NCBI GenBank assembly: GCA_037179385.1
Contig: CM074185.1
Location: 14,640,866 to 14,704,865 of the forward strand
Direction: 5' to 3'
Length of the DNA stretch: 64,000 nt
From: Holothuria scabra
Lineage: Eukaryota; Echinodermata; Holothuroidea; Aspidochirotida; Holothuriidae
The stretch's first letter is position 1. Every line of letters begins with the position of its first letter. The translations under genes and the position numbers were made by a program. A model generated the notes under the pieces. The model did not search any database. It was not told where the DNA came from and saw only the letters and a program-made list of their open reading frames with translations. This document shows, piece after piece, positions 23,985 to 36,520 of the stretch.

Positions 23985-24530
23985 CTGGCACCTTCCTGGT
24001 TGGTGAACAGACCTATAATCGTATAGTCTTTGCGGTAGGCTCTGCTGATTCCAAACCAGGTCACTTTGTACTTCGAGTGCACCCTTTTTAATAGATAATA
24101 AATGGGGATATATTTTACCAAGATAAAGGCAAAATTAAATGCAATGTAAAATAATGTAAACAAGACTTAATGGTGTTTGAAATGCTAGCAGATAAGGACC
24201 AGGATTTTCAATTAATTATTATCGGCCAGCTGAACTTTGCACAATACGAATATTCCACAGGTGTTGAAGCCACTCCAATTCAATTTATTGGCAGCCTACC
24301 TAGCTACATTACTTCCAAATATAGTGCGTGCGACAGTATCGAAGGACTGAAACAAGAGTTAACAAAGCCAAAAGTTCGTGTGCAAAGTTCTTTGTAAGTG
24401 CAGACATTGTTTTGCTCTATTTATAAATACATTTTTCAGAACGTAGTTTCTATTTCGTCTTGAAGCTATTAAGCAGTTAAGCAGAAGCATCGGCCCCAAA
24501 TTACATCAATAGCAGGTAAGTAATCTCACT
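23985..24530 (+). repeat. Dispersed repeat, pair of 32,445-32,970
   Basis: Anchors shared with 32,445-32,970 include GGTAGGCTCTG (24,034/32,520), CCAAATAT followed by AGTGCG/AGTGCAG (24,316/32,757), GAGTTAACAA (24,356/32,797), AACGTAGT (24,439/32,867) and GTAAGTAA (24,517/32,935). The 75-codon frame 24,170-24,397 is not conserved in the partner, which argues against a gene. Confidence 0.55.
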
Positions 24531-24989
24531 CCATTTTTCGGCCAACGTCGAAAATATTTTCAATTTGCAATTAACAATCGTTCTACTGAACAATAATTTT
24601 ATATTATCTGATATATGGTGTAAAATACAGTATTTTCTGTATGAATTAAATATCAATATGACTTTAATTGAGACTGGCGGCATGTGTTTTACTGTGGACC
24701 ACATTTATTAGTTCATGTGATATACACACACAGCACATACCTCACACTCAATGCCTTATCGGTACAGCTACAGTCCCGGTAACGAGGTCGTCGGAATTCC
24801 CCTTCTGGCGGGCGGGCTCATGCATAATGTGAATGAGAGGAGGGGCGTCGTAACAGACCTCATCAAAGTGACAGGATTTTCGGGTAGCTACTCCAGTCAC
24901 GGGCTCCGCGTGAGCGAGTAAATATATGATATGCTGGCCGGAACACTCGTCAGCGACCATTCTGTGACGTTACTTCCTGAAAATGCAAC

Positions 24990-25265
24990 ATAGTCCCCCC
25001 AGATCTAAAGCGGTCTGGGGTATAACTGGTGTATGGGTTTGTTATATGATCTGTGCCCTCGAGTGATCTATGCTTTTATTGTGTTCACACAGTGTGAAGT
25101 GCAGTTCACAATTACTTGGCTGAACTTTTAGCTAAGGTTTGGTGCATTTCAATATATCGAAAACTGTAAAACAAGAAATCAAATGTGAAACCTAACTAGG
25201 ATTACACGTGCGTTGAGAGATCTTCATTTCCTCCCTTAAGCCATTAGATGCAATCAAGCAGAAAC
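24990..25265 (+). repeat. Dispersed repeat, pair of 59,860-60,130
   Basis: GGGGTATAACTGGT, then GGGTTTGTTATATGATCTGT, GCCCTCGAGTGATCTATGCT and TTTATTGTGTTCACA matches 59,878-59,955 (GGGGTGTAACTGGT, TTTGTTACAGGATCTGTGCC, TCATTGTGTTCACA). The similarity continues weakly through GTGAAACCT/GTGAAACGTG. No coding potential. Confidence 0.55.
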
Positions 25266-25463
25266 GTAAATTAAGGCAGTGATTGTCGGTGCGCACATCT
25301 GAATATCGTACAACAGTCTTGTTACTCTGCAACATCTTCCATATTAATATTATTGGTGTATATTATTGGTAGGAACACTTGCACCTGTTTCACAACTCAC
25401 ATCTATATTTTTCAAGACTATTTAATTTGTATAAACTGCATTCCAATTTTAGTACAAGTGACA

Positions 25464-25580
25464 CGGATCAAAGACGCTCTGGCATTTCTCATGCATCCAG
25501 GGACTGTTTAAAAACAATTAAATTTGCTGAATGTATGTAATGGCAAAGCAGAATGTGCATAATATTTTATTTGCTTTCGC
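25464..25580 (+). repeat. Dispersed repeat, pair of 23,160-23,280
   Basis: This is the partner of 23,160-23,280. Just upstream, GTATAAACTGCATTCCAATT (25,430) resembles GTATAAACCACACTCCGATT in duplication copy 1 (9,720) and its counterpart in copy 2 (34,758). The locus is therefore also related to the segmental duplication family. Confidence 0.5.
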
Positions 25581-28579
25581 TTAATCTTCAAGGCAAACAG
25601 CAACGAAAGGAAAGAATCAGAGAATAACAAAAAGAGAAAAAGATCATTATTTTTAACGTCCTTCAAAACTCAATAACGTTAAACGAAAATAACTCATCCC
25701 ACAAACTGCAGCAAATGTCCCAGTATAACGGTGTCTGTAAAGGGGTGTATGGTTGAACGGCAAAATGCTTCTACCGTTGGTCAAGTTATTAATTGATTTT
25801 GCTGTTAAAAATCTTAATTGTATGCGCTTCATCTGCAGCAATTTCGATAGGCAAGTCCTTGTTTATGCACAGCTATATTTGTATAGACATGTTTTGAAAT
25901 TACGCAAAAGATATATTATAATTCATTATAGAAATATTATAATTCATAATATCATAATAATATTCATTACTGTTGTAATGTTATCTTCATAGTTTAGAAG
26001 AGCTTTAGAATACCCTTACCATCGTCTCCTTCTTTTGTGTCCTTTTTAAGTGAAGAAAAATATTCAAACTGACTGAAACTTTCCAAATGTGATTCTGGTT
26101 TCCATATAAATAATTACACGTTCTTAAAATAATGATTAGCAATGTTTCTTTTCCAAGCTTGATTAAATTGGATACTAATAATGGAATAGTGAAATCACTA
26201 CTTACCTAGTGAAATCAGGGACGAACCCCAGAGTAGTATTTCCACTACCAAGTTAGTAAACAGACAAACCAAAGCAGTAAAATTACTTCCTCAGATAAGT
26301 TTGTATGCTAGTTGTCAACGGGCAGAAATACTAACCATGGTTAGTGAATTCAGGGATGTGAATTTGTTCACTCTTGTGAACCCTTTTGGTTTCTGTGATA
26401 TGACGCAAAATGTGCAGTATTGCACCAGATTGCGCCAAAAGAGTGGAGATTGCATATTTCTTCAAAGGGGTGGGTGTGAGTGTCTAAGCTAGGCTAATTT
26501 GCCCTGCATTAGACTAAGCTCAGAATCAAACTAAGACTTCAGAGGAAGTAGTACAAGGTAAGCTTTCTAGTACTAGTAGGCCTAGTAACGTTCAACTAAT
26601 ACTCAACGTTAAAAAGAAGCCTTGGGCCGTCATGACCCTGACATATTGAGACTGTTCTATGCTAACGTTAATAGAAGTAGCCTGCGATTGTTTCAAGCTC
26701 AACTTTTAATGTCAGCTTTACAAAATTACACAGTTTTCATGTTAGTTTTGCCAGCATGATGAATTGGTTACTTTTAAAGTATACACTTGATTTCTTTCCT
26801 TGCCCAATTACGCAATTTGATGATTGACAGACAGTAATACTCCATGCAAAGACATTTAATTCAAGTCAAGAAATTCTAGCCACAGCATGCAGAGCATGCA
26901 GAGGGGGTTTTGATTACAATCCTGCCAAAAGTACCGTGTAAATTTTGTGTAACCTAAGGGACTAGAAGCTCGTTGAAGTAATAATAATAGACCTCCCGCA
27001 GTGGGTTTGGAAACTTGATAAACCTCACTTAAACAACAGAAGAACTGAGATTAGAAAATTAAACTTTTTTACCTTAATCCAAACAGCATGAGCCTACACC
27101 GGCGTAGGCTACGTGACAGTGATAATTACGTTAACACATATGTTAATACTAATAGTTAATGACTGTCATTTGGAAACTTCACCTTTTTCATGAATCTTTA
27201 TGCCTAGGCCTAGGCTACATCTTATGAACGTTTTGTGGAGTCGTGTCTTTTGGATTCAGTAAACTCAAGTTAAAAACGTAAGAAGAGCGTACTTAGCCTG
27301 TATTATGCCTGCATTACTTAATCTAGATGAATTACAAAGTTACGGCTAGACTATTTTCAGGTCGCATGCACTATAGTATATCATGACAGCAGTGTTCATA
27401 CATATATCATTCAGCCTATCCATAGTCGAGTCTGTATAGTAGTCTACGCACGAATGCTGTACAGCGCTCACGATACTGTGTTGTCGTATTATGTTTTTAC
27501 TGTATTCATACGTCGGGGATTTCTACCGTGTTTTATCCGTGGAAAATAACGCACGGTCACCTGACCACAATGGACCAATAGGGGTTGAAAATTATTACCA
27601 AGTATGAGTTAACAAACAAGAATGCATAAAAGTTTTCTCAACCATCGTAATACAGGAAGACATGCAGTCTTGATAACAAAATTAAATTTGTCACGAAGTA
27701 ACAGGTACGGCTTCTGGGATGGGGGCATAGGGCAACAGCTGCTACTATTCTCAAGGAAATGTTAAAAGTGAGCAAAAAGAAGAGGTAAGAGAAGAAAATA
27801 GCACTCCACTAATGCTTTTCCTCCCTATCAAAATACCCTAGCGCCTCTTGTAATGAAAGGATATTAATAAATGATAGCAACATACATTTGCCAATAGCGA
27901 CAACAGCAACGTTTTAATTAAATATTTGTCAGATAATATCATTATAAAGCATATGTCAATTATGGACAAATGTTTTGAAATAGCTGCTCTCAATTCCTAG
28001 CCATTCATAAGAATTTGGGGTATTAAACGCAAAAACTAATAACCAAGTGGCAGCAATGGCTAATTGATCAGCATTTCAGTTTCCTTACACTAGAATTTGA
28101 AGGAGTGATGTAAACTTTGTTACTCTACTTGGAACATCCCGAAGCGCTATTTGTTTCTCTAATTGTCCCAGCTACCTTTTGTGCGTGCAATATTCATAGA
28201 ACGTTAAGCCAATACTCGAGGAAAGCAAATAAAATTAAACCAAGGTGATGTGAATATGTATGGATAGTAATAAGTACAAGCAGGTACCGCGAGATCCAGA
28301 TTCTAAATACAAATTAAACTAAACCAGGCAGTGTTTCTAACGCGTTCCTGACTAACTATCTGAACGTTATCCTTTTGGATCTTGAATGGCAAAACTTACG
28401 ATTGGTCGAATAGCTGCTATACATATTATACTTTTAATGTGCAACATAGTGTAACATTTTGGCCACAGTTCAATGGGAAACCTAAAGAGAGCACGTTAAA
28501 TGTTGAAAGAGCAAGAATATTTCAGTCCAAAATTAAGAGTAAATTAAGACCGACCGTTCCGTCACCGTTTTAATGTACA
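25581..28579. other. Mostly unique AT-rich stretch, no supported gene
   Basis: Includes a very AT-rich patch at 25,910-25,975 and TAGGCCTAG-rich DNA at about 26,500-27,300. Frames of 60-79 codons lack domains. AAG|GTAAGC at about 26,555 is a plausible donor but has no coding context. Confidence 0.4.
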
Positions 28580-28790
28580 AAGCCTATTCCGTTACTTAAT
28601 TATTCCGTTATTTGGTTATTTAATTACTTTGTTATTTAGTTATTCAGTTATTCAGTTATTTAGTAATCTAGTTTCTTAGTTATTTAGTTGTTTAATTATT
28701 TATTCATTTACTTACTAATTCTATAGTTATTTAGTTATTCAGTTATTTAGTTATTTAATTATTTCGTTGGTTAGTTAGTTAGTTAAAAAG
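28580..28790. repeat. Degenerate 8-bp tandem repeat (GTTATTTA)n
   Basis: About 25 degenerate copies of an octamer close to GTTATTTA/GTTATTCA, for example GTTATTTAGTTATTCAG near 28,630. The run breaks at places and ends in a short GTTA tetramer run (GTTAGTTAGTTAG near 28,775). Confidence 0.7.
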
Positions 28791-29429
28791 TTCTTTTTAT
28801 CTACCTTTAAGTCAGGAAGAGAAACTAAGTTACATTGTATTCGATTCTGTTTCCTCTACAGTATACTATACATATATTATTTGCTGCACGTTTTGTTCAA
28901 AAATGATTTTTTTCTTGTTTGGATATCGGACAAAACTTCTTGATAGATTGTTTTCTTATTTTCTAAGTCAGATGTATTTTTGATTATCATCTTCTTATCA
29001 AACATCCATGTAATTTTGTCATTTTCAAGTACAATATATTTCTGAAGAAAATAGAGTCTGCCAGTCTTCAAACCCATTTTTTTTTTACCAGTTTTACGTT
29101 TTAAATTAAGCGTTGAAAAGTGAGACTCTTTATTTCAAATTTTTGAAGACGCGTACTACCTTCAGCATAGGTGGTTTACTAATCGATTAATTTAACACCG
29201 TTTTTATTACTCGTTTAACAGCACTGCTGTGTCCTAACCTGAATCACATGAATCTGCGTGTGGCTATTTCTCTCTTTCCTTAATTTGTTCCTTGTTTTTT
29301 AGATTTCATATTATTATACCTCTTAATATTAAACAAAAACTTTTAGATAATGTTCACAGTTCTGTTTGAAAACCTGTTGGTTAGGGAGATAATTCCCTTC
29401 TTCCCTCGGGGGCATCTAACGGCCAAGTA
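28791..29429. other. Stretch before duplication copy 2; no gene
   Basis: AT-rich. A 66-codon minus-strand frame (28,877-29,077) is lysine- and asparagine-rich, as expected of chance frames in such DNA. No repeat anchors seen. Confidence 0.4.
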
Positions 29430-29865
29430 GACATTGACAAAATTACATTTCAGAGTAATGTATGGGGTTGGTGCGGCAGTATAAGAGGACTGTTCTAAAA
29501 CATTAAATTCTTTGTCATTTAGCTTAATATTAAATAGTTGAATCCAGTTTCCGACAGTATATTCAAGGACACGCAAAAGGACACGGTCAGTCTCAAAATG
29601 ACTTCTTTTTCTTTCTCCACACTGAAGTTTTAATTTAATATTTCAGGTTATTAATTTAATATCTCAATTTTACTCCTTTTTCAATGTTGTTCAAAAGTTA
29701 TGCTTCCATCTCATTTATTTCATACAGATGGTTTGTCTTTGTTTGAGACTGTTTTTGGAAAAAAAAAATAAAAAAATTCCAAATATTTTGGTTGTTATTG
29801 AAACGATAAACAGATGCCATTTCAGACCCTATAGGTTTCAAACCTCAACAAATTTACAAAAAGGT

Positions 29866-29935
29866 TACTTCTCAAGTTACTTCTCAAGTTCAAACACACA
29901 AAAAAGTTACTTCTGAAGTTCAAACACAGGTAAAA
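29866..29935 (+). repeat. Short tandem repeat GTTACTTCTCAAGTT
   Basis: Two to three direct copies of GGTTACTTCTCAAGTT are followed by TTACTTCTGAAGTTCAAACA. This lies within copy 2 and is absent from copy 1, so it arose after the duplication or was lost. Confidence 0.55.
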
Positions 29936-32244
29936 ATACACAGGTATTTTATCTTTCGACACTGGTTGAATTGCTGCTACTATACAGACAAACGACCATA
30001 ACAATACCTTTGATATCGTGCCTTTGAGAGTAGGCGGGGTTTGAAGATTGACGATTGAAGCTTGAAGCAGCTCGTTGCTCTACAAAGTGGAGACCTGCCA
30101 TGTTTACCAGTAAGATCCCCAGGCTGTTATATCTGTTAATGCAGTTGCCGGGTAGCAGTTTACTTAAAGTCAACACCTGTTTAAGCTGGTGCTAAAAATT
30201 TCGTACTCCATTCAAAAACTTTTTATTGGGCCCAGAGTTTTGCATATAAACTGCTTTAACGATCTTGTTTACTCTTTATGTTTTTCTTTTTATTTCATAG
30301 TCTCCTAGAGTTATGACCCTCGCTTGCTTATGAAAGCAAACTTCGTTACTATTCCAAGTTACCCTTAGCCTTGTGTCATGACTTCTGTTCCACTATTTAT
30401 CTTTCAACAAATACCTTTGGCAATGTACAGTGTATTGTACATTAATTCGGCTGCACTCATTAAACTAGACTTGTCGTTTGTTGCCCAGGCGTTAAACATT
30501 GAAAAAATCATTAACTAACTCCTATTTTACTATGCTTACCGCGGCCAGACTTTTTATCACCTACAATCATCAGGAAGGGGAGTGCTCTAGCTTAAGCCTT
30601 TCCTGATTTTGCTAGCTGTTTTTGTATTTTGTGGGTGTTACATCATTTTAACCTACTCTCGAAAAGTCTCGCACTTATATATGGCTCTAACAAATTGATA
30701 TGAGGGGGTAAATAAATGCGTATATGGTGACAGAAAATGATGTACTACCTTTTTTTAAGACGCAAAACGCATTAAATGTGACAAGATAAACCGCGCGCCA
30801 AGAGAATATTCGATATTACATTAGACCCTTTTACAACGTCGTGGTTATTTTCACGAAACCACCTTGACGAAGAAGGAACAAAGCAGGTGAAAACTAATGC
30901 AAAGGTGATTTTCCTTAAGAAATAACTCTGTTTGATTTATACCCAAAGTGCGAAGTTATTCTGAATCTTACAAGCGAGTAACTAACTGAATACATTATTC
31001 AATTCTCCTACTAATCAGCTTTTAATTAACAGAAACGATTAATGCCACACTTGCAGTATAAGAATCTTTAGATTCCAATTTTCCTACCTAAGGATAGTTT
31101 TCTTAAAAACTTTAGGAGGGTAAACCATGTGCAGTAAGGACCTACATTTACTTCGACACTACCACTAACCATTGGCCAAGGCTCCAAGTCAGAATGTAGG
31201 GTAATAATCCTATGCAATGACGAAATTCTAAGAAAGGCGAAGGTCGAAGGTTTTGAATACACTTGTGCTATGTCTCTTGACATTTTGGGACCCATGAAAT
31301 TAAAATTATTCGTTTAATATAGACCTTTGTTTTACTAACAAAGGTTACCATTTTATCCCCTCTGGTATCATTTCCTTTCGGTCAAAATTTTCTTTTCTTA
31401 AAATCTCAGACGGTCGTGAGTTATTTTTGTTGGGGGCAGGAAAAACTTTTGCCCGAATAATGGTCAATTGCAATATAATATTTATCATGTTTAGCCCATG
31501 TTTAAACACCTGTAACCAACTGTTTTTAACCGAACTGGGAGGGTAAGTGCCCCTGCAAACCCGCCTAGTACGCTTATGACGGTGACAAGTCCCCTGGAAT
31601 CCCCTCTTGTCCAATGACTTTCTCCGAGGACAATTACTAGCAACGGTGACGCGCACACGGCGCTTTTCACTGTTACTCAAAACATCTCTCTTCAAGAAAC
31701 TAAGCCCTAAATGCTTTTTGAGCAAATACAAGCTTGATTTTTCAAAATGGTTCTTTTACCTCTAATTGACGAAAAATATCCAAACAGGGCATTGGCAAAA
31801 ACCGCATTCCATCGAAAACGAACATAACCTGAGTCACACGTTTGACAAGTAGTGGGTGATTATTGACGCAAATGCCGTAGCTCTACACATAAGGTCAAAT
31901 TTCTGTCTTCGAAAAGAAGTGATACAATTGGCATCGAAAATTCAATGTCCATTTTTAAATTCGAACTTGTTTAGAACAAATGAGCAAATTCAGTATGCGA
32001 TAAGCAAGGATGCATCGGAAATTTCCAGTCGTATGTATATATGTTTTAATGGTATTTTTTTCCATTATACATAACGAAAGAATTTATTAATTGTGACTAA
32101 CGAGCCTTATAAACGTTAACCATTATGAATAAAGAAACTTACAATATCGGGTAGACTCCGAAGAGAAATGAAATTCACTTCAAAAGAGAATTAAGAAGCA
32201 TTCTTGATGGACCAGCCTTTAAAAGGAGTGATCGCCTTAGGCAT

Positions 32245-32385
32245 CTCTAAGAGAGTAAATTTTCACTATTCTTCGAGTGAATTTTACTCTTCTCGGAATG
32301 AAGTAACACTCAGTGGACGGGAGTAACACTGTAATGGAGTGAATTCACACTTTTCACTCTATTAAAGAGTGACTGAGTATAGTCT
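32245..32385. repeat. GAGTGAA/TTCACTC-rich inverted-motif cluster
   Basis: Repeated TTTTCACT, GAGTGAATTTTACTC, GGAGTGAATTCAC and TTTTCACTC...GAGTG motifs occur in both orientations over about 140 bp. The same motif vocabulary fills the 172-bp MITE at 8,339-8,510 (TAGAGTGAAAAATCAG, TTTTCACTCTC, TAGAGTGAAT). It may be a diverged relative, but I cannot place termini. Confidence 0.4.
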
Positions 32386-32444
32386 TTGCGTTTTTATAGT
32401 GAATCGACGAACTGAATGGCTGTTTTACCTCAAATGGAACAAGT

Positions 32445-32970
32445 ATGGTACCTTCCAGTTGCTAGTTGGTAAACAGACGTACAATCGGATAAAACCTACA
32501 ATCGCATAAACCCCTTATGGTAGGCTCTGTTCATTTCAAACGATTTCGCTTCATAATTCGTCAGGCAAAGTACCCTGTCCTTAATAGACATGAATGGAGT
32601 TATTTTTTTTATCATGATCACGTCAAATGGACTACAAGGTATCATACTGTAAACAACACTTCGTGCGACGTGTGAGGCTTTTCAATCACTCGTTTACACG
32701 GGCTAACGAACCCTGAACAAGAAGAATACTACACGTCTTGAAATCTCCACGCCCTCCAAATATGGTAAGTGCAGCAGTATAAAGAACTGAAATAGGAGTT
32801 AACAAGGCGATTTACCTAGTTCGGTGTATCTGCTTGATTTTTTTCTATCTAATGGAATGCTTCTAAACGTAGTCGCTATTTCCTCTCGAAACTTACAAGC
32901 AGACTCACCGCAACGCAAGCCATACAGGTATCAGAGTAAGTAACCTTACTTTATTTTCAAATGGTAAAGG
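32445..32970 (+). repeat. Dispersed repeat, pair of 23,985-24,530
   Basis: This segment of duplication copy 2 is missing from copy 1 but recurs at 23,985-24,530 between the two. Either the ancestral duplicated block contained it and copy 1 lost it, or it is an independent mobile segment. Confidence 0.55.
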
Positions 32971-33284
32971 TCGACAATGTTGGGGGATTTTCTTTTATGT
33001 TTCGTTTCGCTTATTTTCACTTTAAAAACACTTAAGCAAATTTCATATAGAAACAATAATTGCAAAAAAGTTTGGCTGAACAATCATGTTCAATTATCTG
33101 AAATGTGGGGTTATGAACACGAATAGTACTAGTTATTTGACTTACTAAGGACCTGCAGTAATATAGGCCACATTTATTATTTACTGTTAGACATCTCTGT
33201 CAATTGGCTGACATCTAAAAATACTGACGTACCCTTATAAAAAAAAAACCCACATAATTCCTGTAGGAAAGTCAAAACTTCCTA

Positions 33285-33545
33285 TTGGAATTTGCAATTT
33301 CCTATAGGAAGTTACAACTTCCTACAGGAATTATGTGGGATAATATTCAGCCTGTGCGAGTTTCCCACAACAAAAAGTTGAATTCCCACATGAGAATTGA
33401 AATTCCCATATGGAAAGTTGAAATGCCCATATGGGAAGTTAAATTCCCACATGGGGAGTTCAGTTTCCCACATAAGAAGTCAACTCTTCATGTGGGAAGT
33501 CATCTTTTGGTATGGGAAGTTAAATTCCCCATATGGGAAGGCACA
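33285..33545. repeat. Left sub-terminal palindrome array of the TA element
   Basis: About ten degenerate units of 20-28 bp, each containing TTCCCATATGGGAA- or CCCACATGGGGAG-like half-palindromes with spacer GTTAAATT. A matching cluster of CCCACAT/ATGTGGG motifs is at the other end (about 34,465-34,600). Sub-terminal repeats are common transposase-binding sites in DNA transposons; that role here is inference. Confidence 0.7.
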
Positions 33546-33889
33546 AAATGGCTGTGTGGATTGTGCAGTGAACAGCTTTGGAGGAAGTCTATTGTGATTG
33601 GCTTATTCAAAGGCTCTGTCACAACAAAGCCCTTTTGAAAGGAGTCTTTGTATGGTACATGCACACTGTTGAACTCTATAGGAAAGCAAGTAGTGTACCA
33701 GTTTAACATTGTGTTGTATACAGCAATCAGCAGTTAATAGTTAGCAAGCAGTGAGAGTGGATGCACACATGTGCAGTTGTAGATTTCAGTGGAGGCTGTG
33801 GACTAAGTCTGAGTGCTGTTTTGTTGCATGGACTGAGATATTTTTATAAGGTGTAGCCTCAGCAACTGGACTCTCATATTCAAAACACA

Positions 33890-34200
33890 GGCAGGCAATG
33901 GGATGTGCTGTAAAAGGAATCCGTTATTGTGTTGCATACAAACTTGGACAAATTTCAAACATTTCATTTAACCCTTAAACAAGTTGCATCTAGCGGACTT
34001 TTCTTATGGACATTCATCAGGATTTTGCACATGCCTTTGTCACAAATTATTCTGAAGAAGAGACTGCATGCATCAGAACACATGCAGGCAATGTGATGTA
34101 CTTTAAAAGGAATCAGAAATTTGTGTTGCAAACAAACTTGGATGAATTTCAAACATATTGATTCTCAAACCAGTTGCATCTAGTGGACTTTTATTTTGCA
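33890..34200 (+). repeat. Internal direct repeat of the TA element
   Basis: GCAGGCAATGGGATGTGCTG ... AACTTGGACAAATTTCAAAC ... GTTGCATCTAGCGGACTTTT at 33,890-34,010 recurs at 34,083-34,200 (GCAGGCAATGTGATGTACT ... GTTGCATCTAGTGGACTTTT). The spacing is about 193 bp and similarity is high but not identical. Confidence 0.7.
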
Positions 34201-36520
34201 CATACCTTCACAAAATATTTTGATGAAGAAACAATCCTGTGTCCAGTTTGGTAAGAACTTTAAGGTGAACCTTACATTTAAAAATCAGCCATAATACTCT
34301 TTAGGACACACTTTAAGTCATAGGAACATTACTGTATACTGTGACTGTATACTGCACATGTATACAGTAGTATGCCTGCAGAGGATGAATGGAAAATAAT
34401 GATGAAGACCTGAGTACATTGAAAAATCCCCCTTCAAGAATATGGTACAACCCAGTATGGGAAGGGATGACCAGCATGTGGGATTTATGTGGGAATTTTT
34501 CCCACATTCATGTGGGAATTAGGTGGGAATTTTTTCCCACATGCCAAAAAACCCACATAAATCCCACATGCTGATTCCTGTAGGAATTATGTGGGATTAT
34601 TTTATAGGGTAAACACATCTGAGATCCTATAACAAATTAACAACATCCTTTCACAACTTCTAAAATGGTTAAATTGGTGTATGGTCTTGGTAAAATTACT
34701 TGCAGCTGTTTTTCAACTTATATCTTTGCTATATTATGTCAACGCATTTATTTTGTATAAACCGCACTCCGATTTTAGTTCAAGCGACATTCAGTGTTAT
34801 GTGTCGGTGCAACAACGACAAACGTTGGTGTTGATAATTTCGTACCACCTCCTTTGATTGAAACCATGATTTGGTCCATTGTCTGAAGTACGGTGGTATA
34901 CGTTTCCATTCGATACAATGCCATGACTGGCTTACGCTGACTTTATTTGATCTTCTAAGACTACTAGTTTACAAATTGTGGTATGATCTTCGAGCAGGAG
35001 AACTTTTCGTCAATCACGTTGAACTAAAAGAGTCTTTAAAGTGACAGTCGTTTGTTGTAAATGAAAATTTAATTCAAGCATACACAAACTTTTAAAATTA
35101 TTTTTGAGCCTGTTATCTTGGTTTAACACTAATTTTGTGTTGAAACTTGCGACAAGTGGAAGATAGGAAACCAGTTATATATTGTCAGAAAGTAAAAAGT
35201 GGATCCGGAGGGAAATGGGATGGGATCAGTCGCCCCCCCCCCCCCGGCATTAGGTTTACCAAAAATAAAACAATAAATTTTGAAAAAAAAAAAAAATCGG
35301 GTGTTTATCCGGTGTACGGAACAGTGATGTACCTTATATATTGCCACAGTGACTAATTTCGACAGAAACTGAATCATCTCTGCCTTACCTACTGTAGCTT
35401 AATTGCACTCGCATTGAGATGTATTCATTCTGTATTTACATAATGCCTCACATACCTTCAGTTGACGCAAAACAGGCCCAAGAATGGGGACATAGGGCTA
35501 GGCCAGTACGGACAACTGTGTTCACCTGCATTCATGTCACGGCTTAATCTATAGTATATTGCAAATAACAAAATAACCACCGGACTGGTAGGATTTTCTG
35601 CACCGAAATCACTTGTAAGCTTGTGCACTAAATGCCTATTGAAACTATAACTGTATGACGTCAGAGTCTCTCTCCACCCTTTTACCACTGATTTTCCCTT
35701 CTGTTACGCCGATTATACTAAAAGTACATTAAAAAACACGAAAAGGAGAATTGAAAGCTTCTGTACATGACTATTTTCCTATTCATATGTAAAATTTCCC
35801 CACCGGACCAAGTGAAAAACCACTTTATACGTAAGGGTGTCAGATTTCGTCGTTCTTCAGCTAGAAAGAATGAATTTCTTAACCGTGATATGTTCCCTTT
35901 CAAGCTTAGTGCCTTTTGGGAATGTATCAATTTTGACGGTGCTAAGGTAGAAAGAATGCATAGCCTATCGTAAGCATTGAGTGGTGAAAAAATATGTTAA
36001 ATGAATTATTACCTGTTGTTTAAATGTGGAACGATCTCTTTTAAAACAGGTAAAACAAAAATTGGGCTGTAAAATACTACGCGAAGTTGGCAAACATAAG
36101 TTGAAGTTGATAAAATGCTAGTGCTTTTGATACTTTATAATGTCAAAAATATGTTTCCAATTGGGCAGATGCAGTGAACTTTCAAAAACATACAAAATTT
36201 ATAGACTAATCAAAAAAAGTACACGACAATGGCGAACAACAGTGCATAGCAACATTCTTTGCTTGTGACGAGACTTCATTGTCGAATCCGCTGCTTTGTT
36301 TGCATCGTGCGCAAAGAGACGCATCATTTGGCGAGGAGTTGGGTTGCATGGCCCCGAAGGACAAAATATTGCATACCACCTTGAGTCTGCATTCAGAAAT
36401 TGCCATAATAAATAACATCCTTAAGAAATTTTGAAGCTCTGCTTGAGATGAATTTTCACCATCAAAGACGTATGCCCAAGCATTTATAAGTCTTAAATCT
36501 TTAGCGATCTATTTAAGCCA

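Larger units (their letters stand above)
33232..34609. mobile_element. 1,378-bp non-autonomous DNA transposon, TA target duplication
   Basis: TA at 33,230-33,231 and 34,610-34,611 flanks inverted termini CCCTTATAAAA... and CCCTATAAAAT..., both continuing into CCCACATAATTCCT and then TGTAGGAA / ACAGGAA. Copy 1 gives the empty site: AATACTAACGCAAACACAT (about 9,565-9,583), where copy 2 reads AATACTGACGTA, the element, then TAAACACAT. The ends hold sub-terminal arrays of CCCACATGTGGGAA-like palindromes, and the centre a direct duplication (33,890-34,010 / 34,083-34,200). Frames up to 117 codons run through the arrays and carry no transposase signature, so mobilisation would need a transposase from elsewhere. 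Confidence 0.85.
29430..36520 (+). repeat. Segmental duplication, copy 2
   Basis: Collinear with 7,180-12,260. Extra DNA relative to copy 1 includes about 275 bp at 30,178-30,455, about 145 bp at 30,617-30,760, about 1.2 kb at 31,772-32,985 and the 1,378-bp element at 33,232-34,609. It keeps empty sites for the copy 1 and copy 3 insertions. The 128-codon minus-strand frame at 31,345-31,731 falls in the three-copy module. Its similarity to the frame in copy 1 is lost after about 55 residues by frameshift. Confidence 0.8.

Noticed and set aside
30178..30455. Transposon insertion in copy 2 with TTAA duplication
   Set aside because: TTTAA and TTAAT occur near both edges, but there are no inverted termini and the copy-1 site does not match cleanly. 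Treated as an indel.
31345..31731. 128-codon minus-strand frame in duplication copy 2
   Set aside because: Only part is similar in copies 1 and 3, with frameshifts and many replacement changes. Coding is not supported.
33285..33545. CRISPR-like repeat-spacer array
   Set aside because: Units are degenerate, spacers are not unique and constant in length, and the DNA is eukaryotic and lies inside a transposon.
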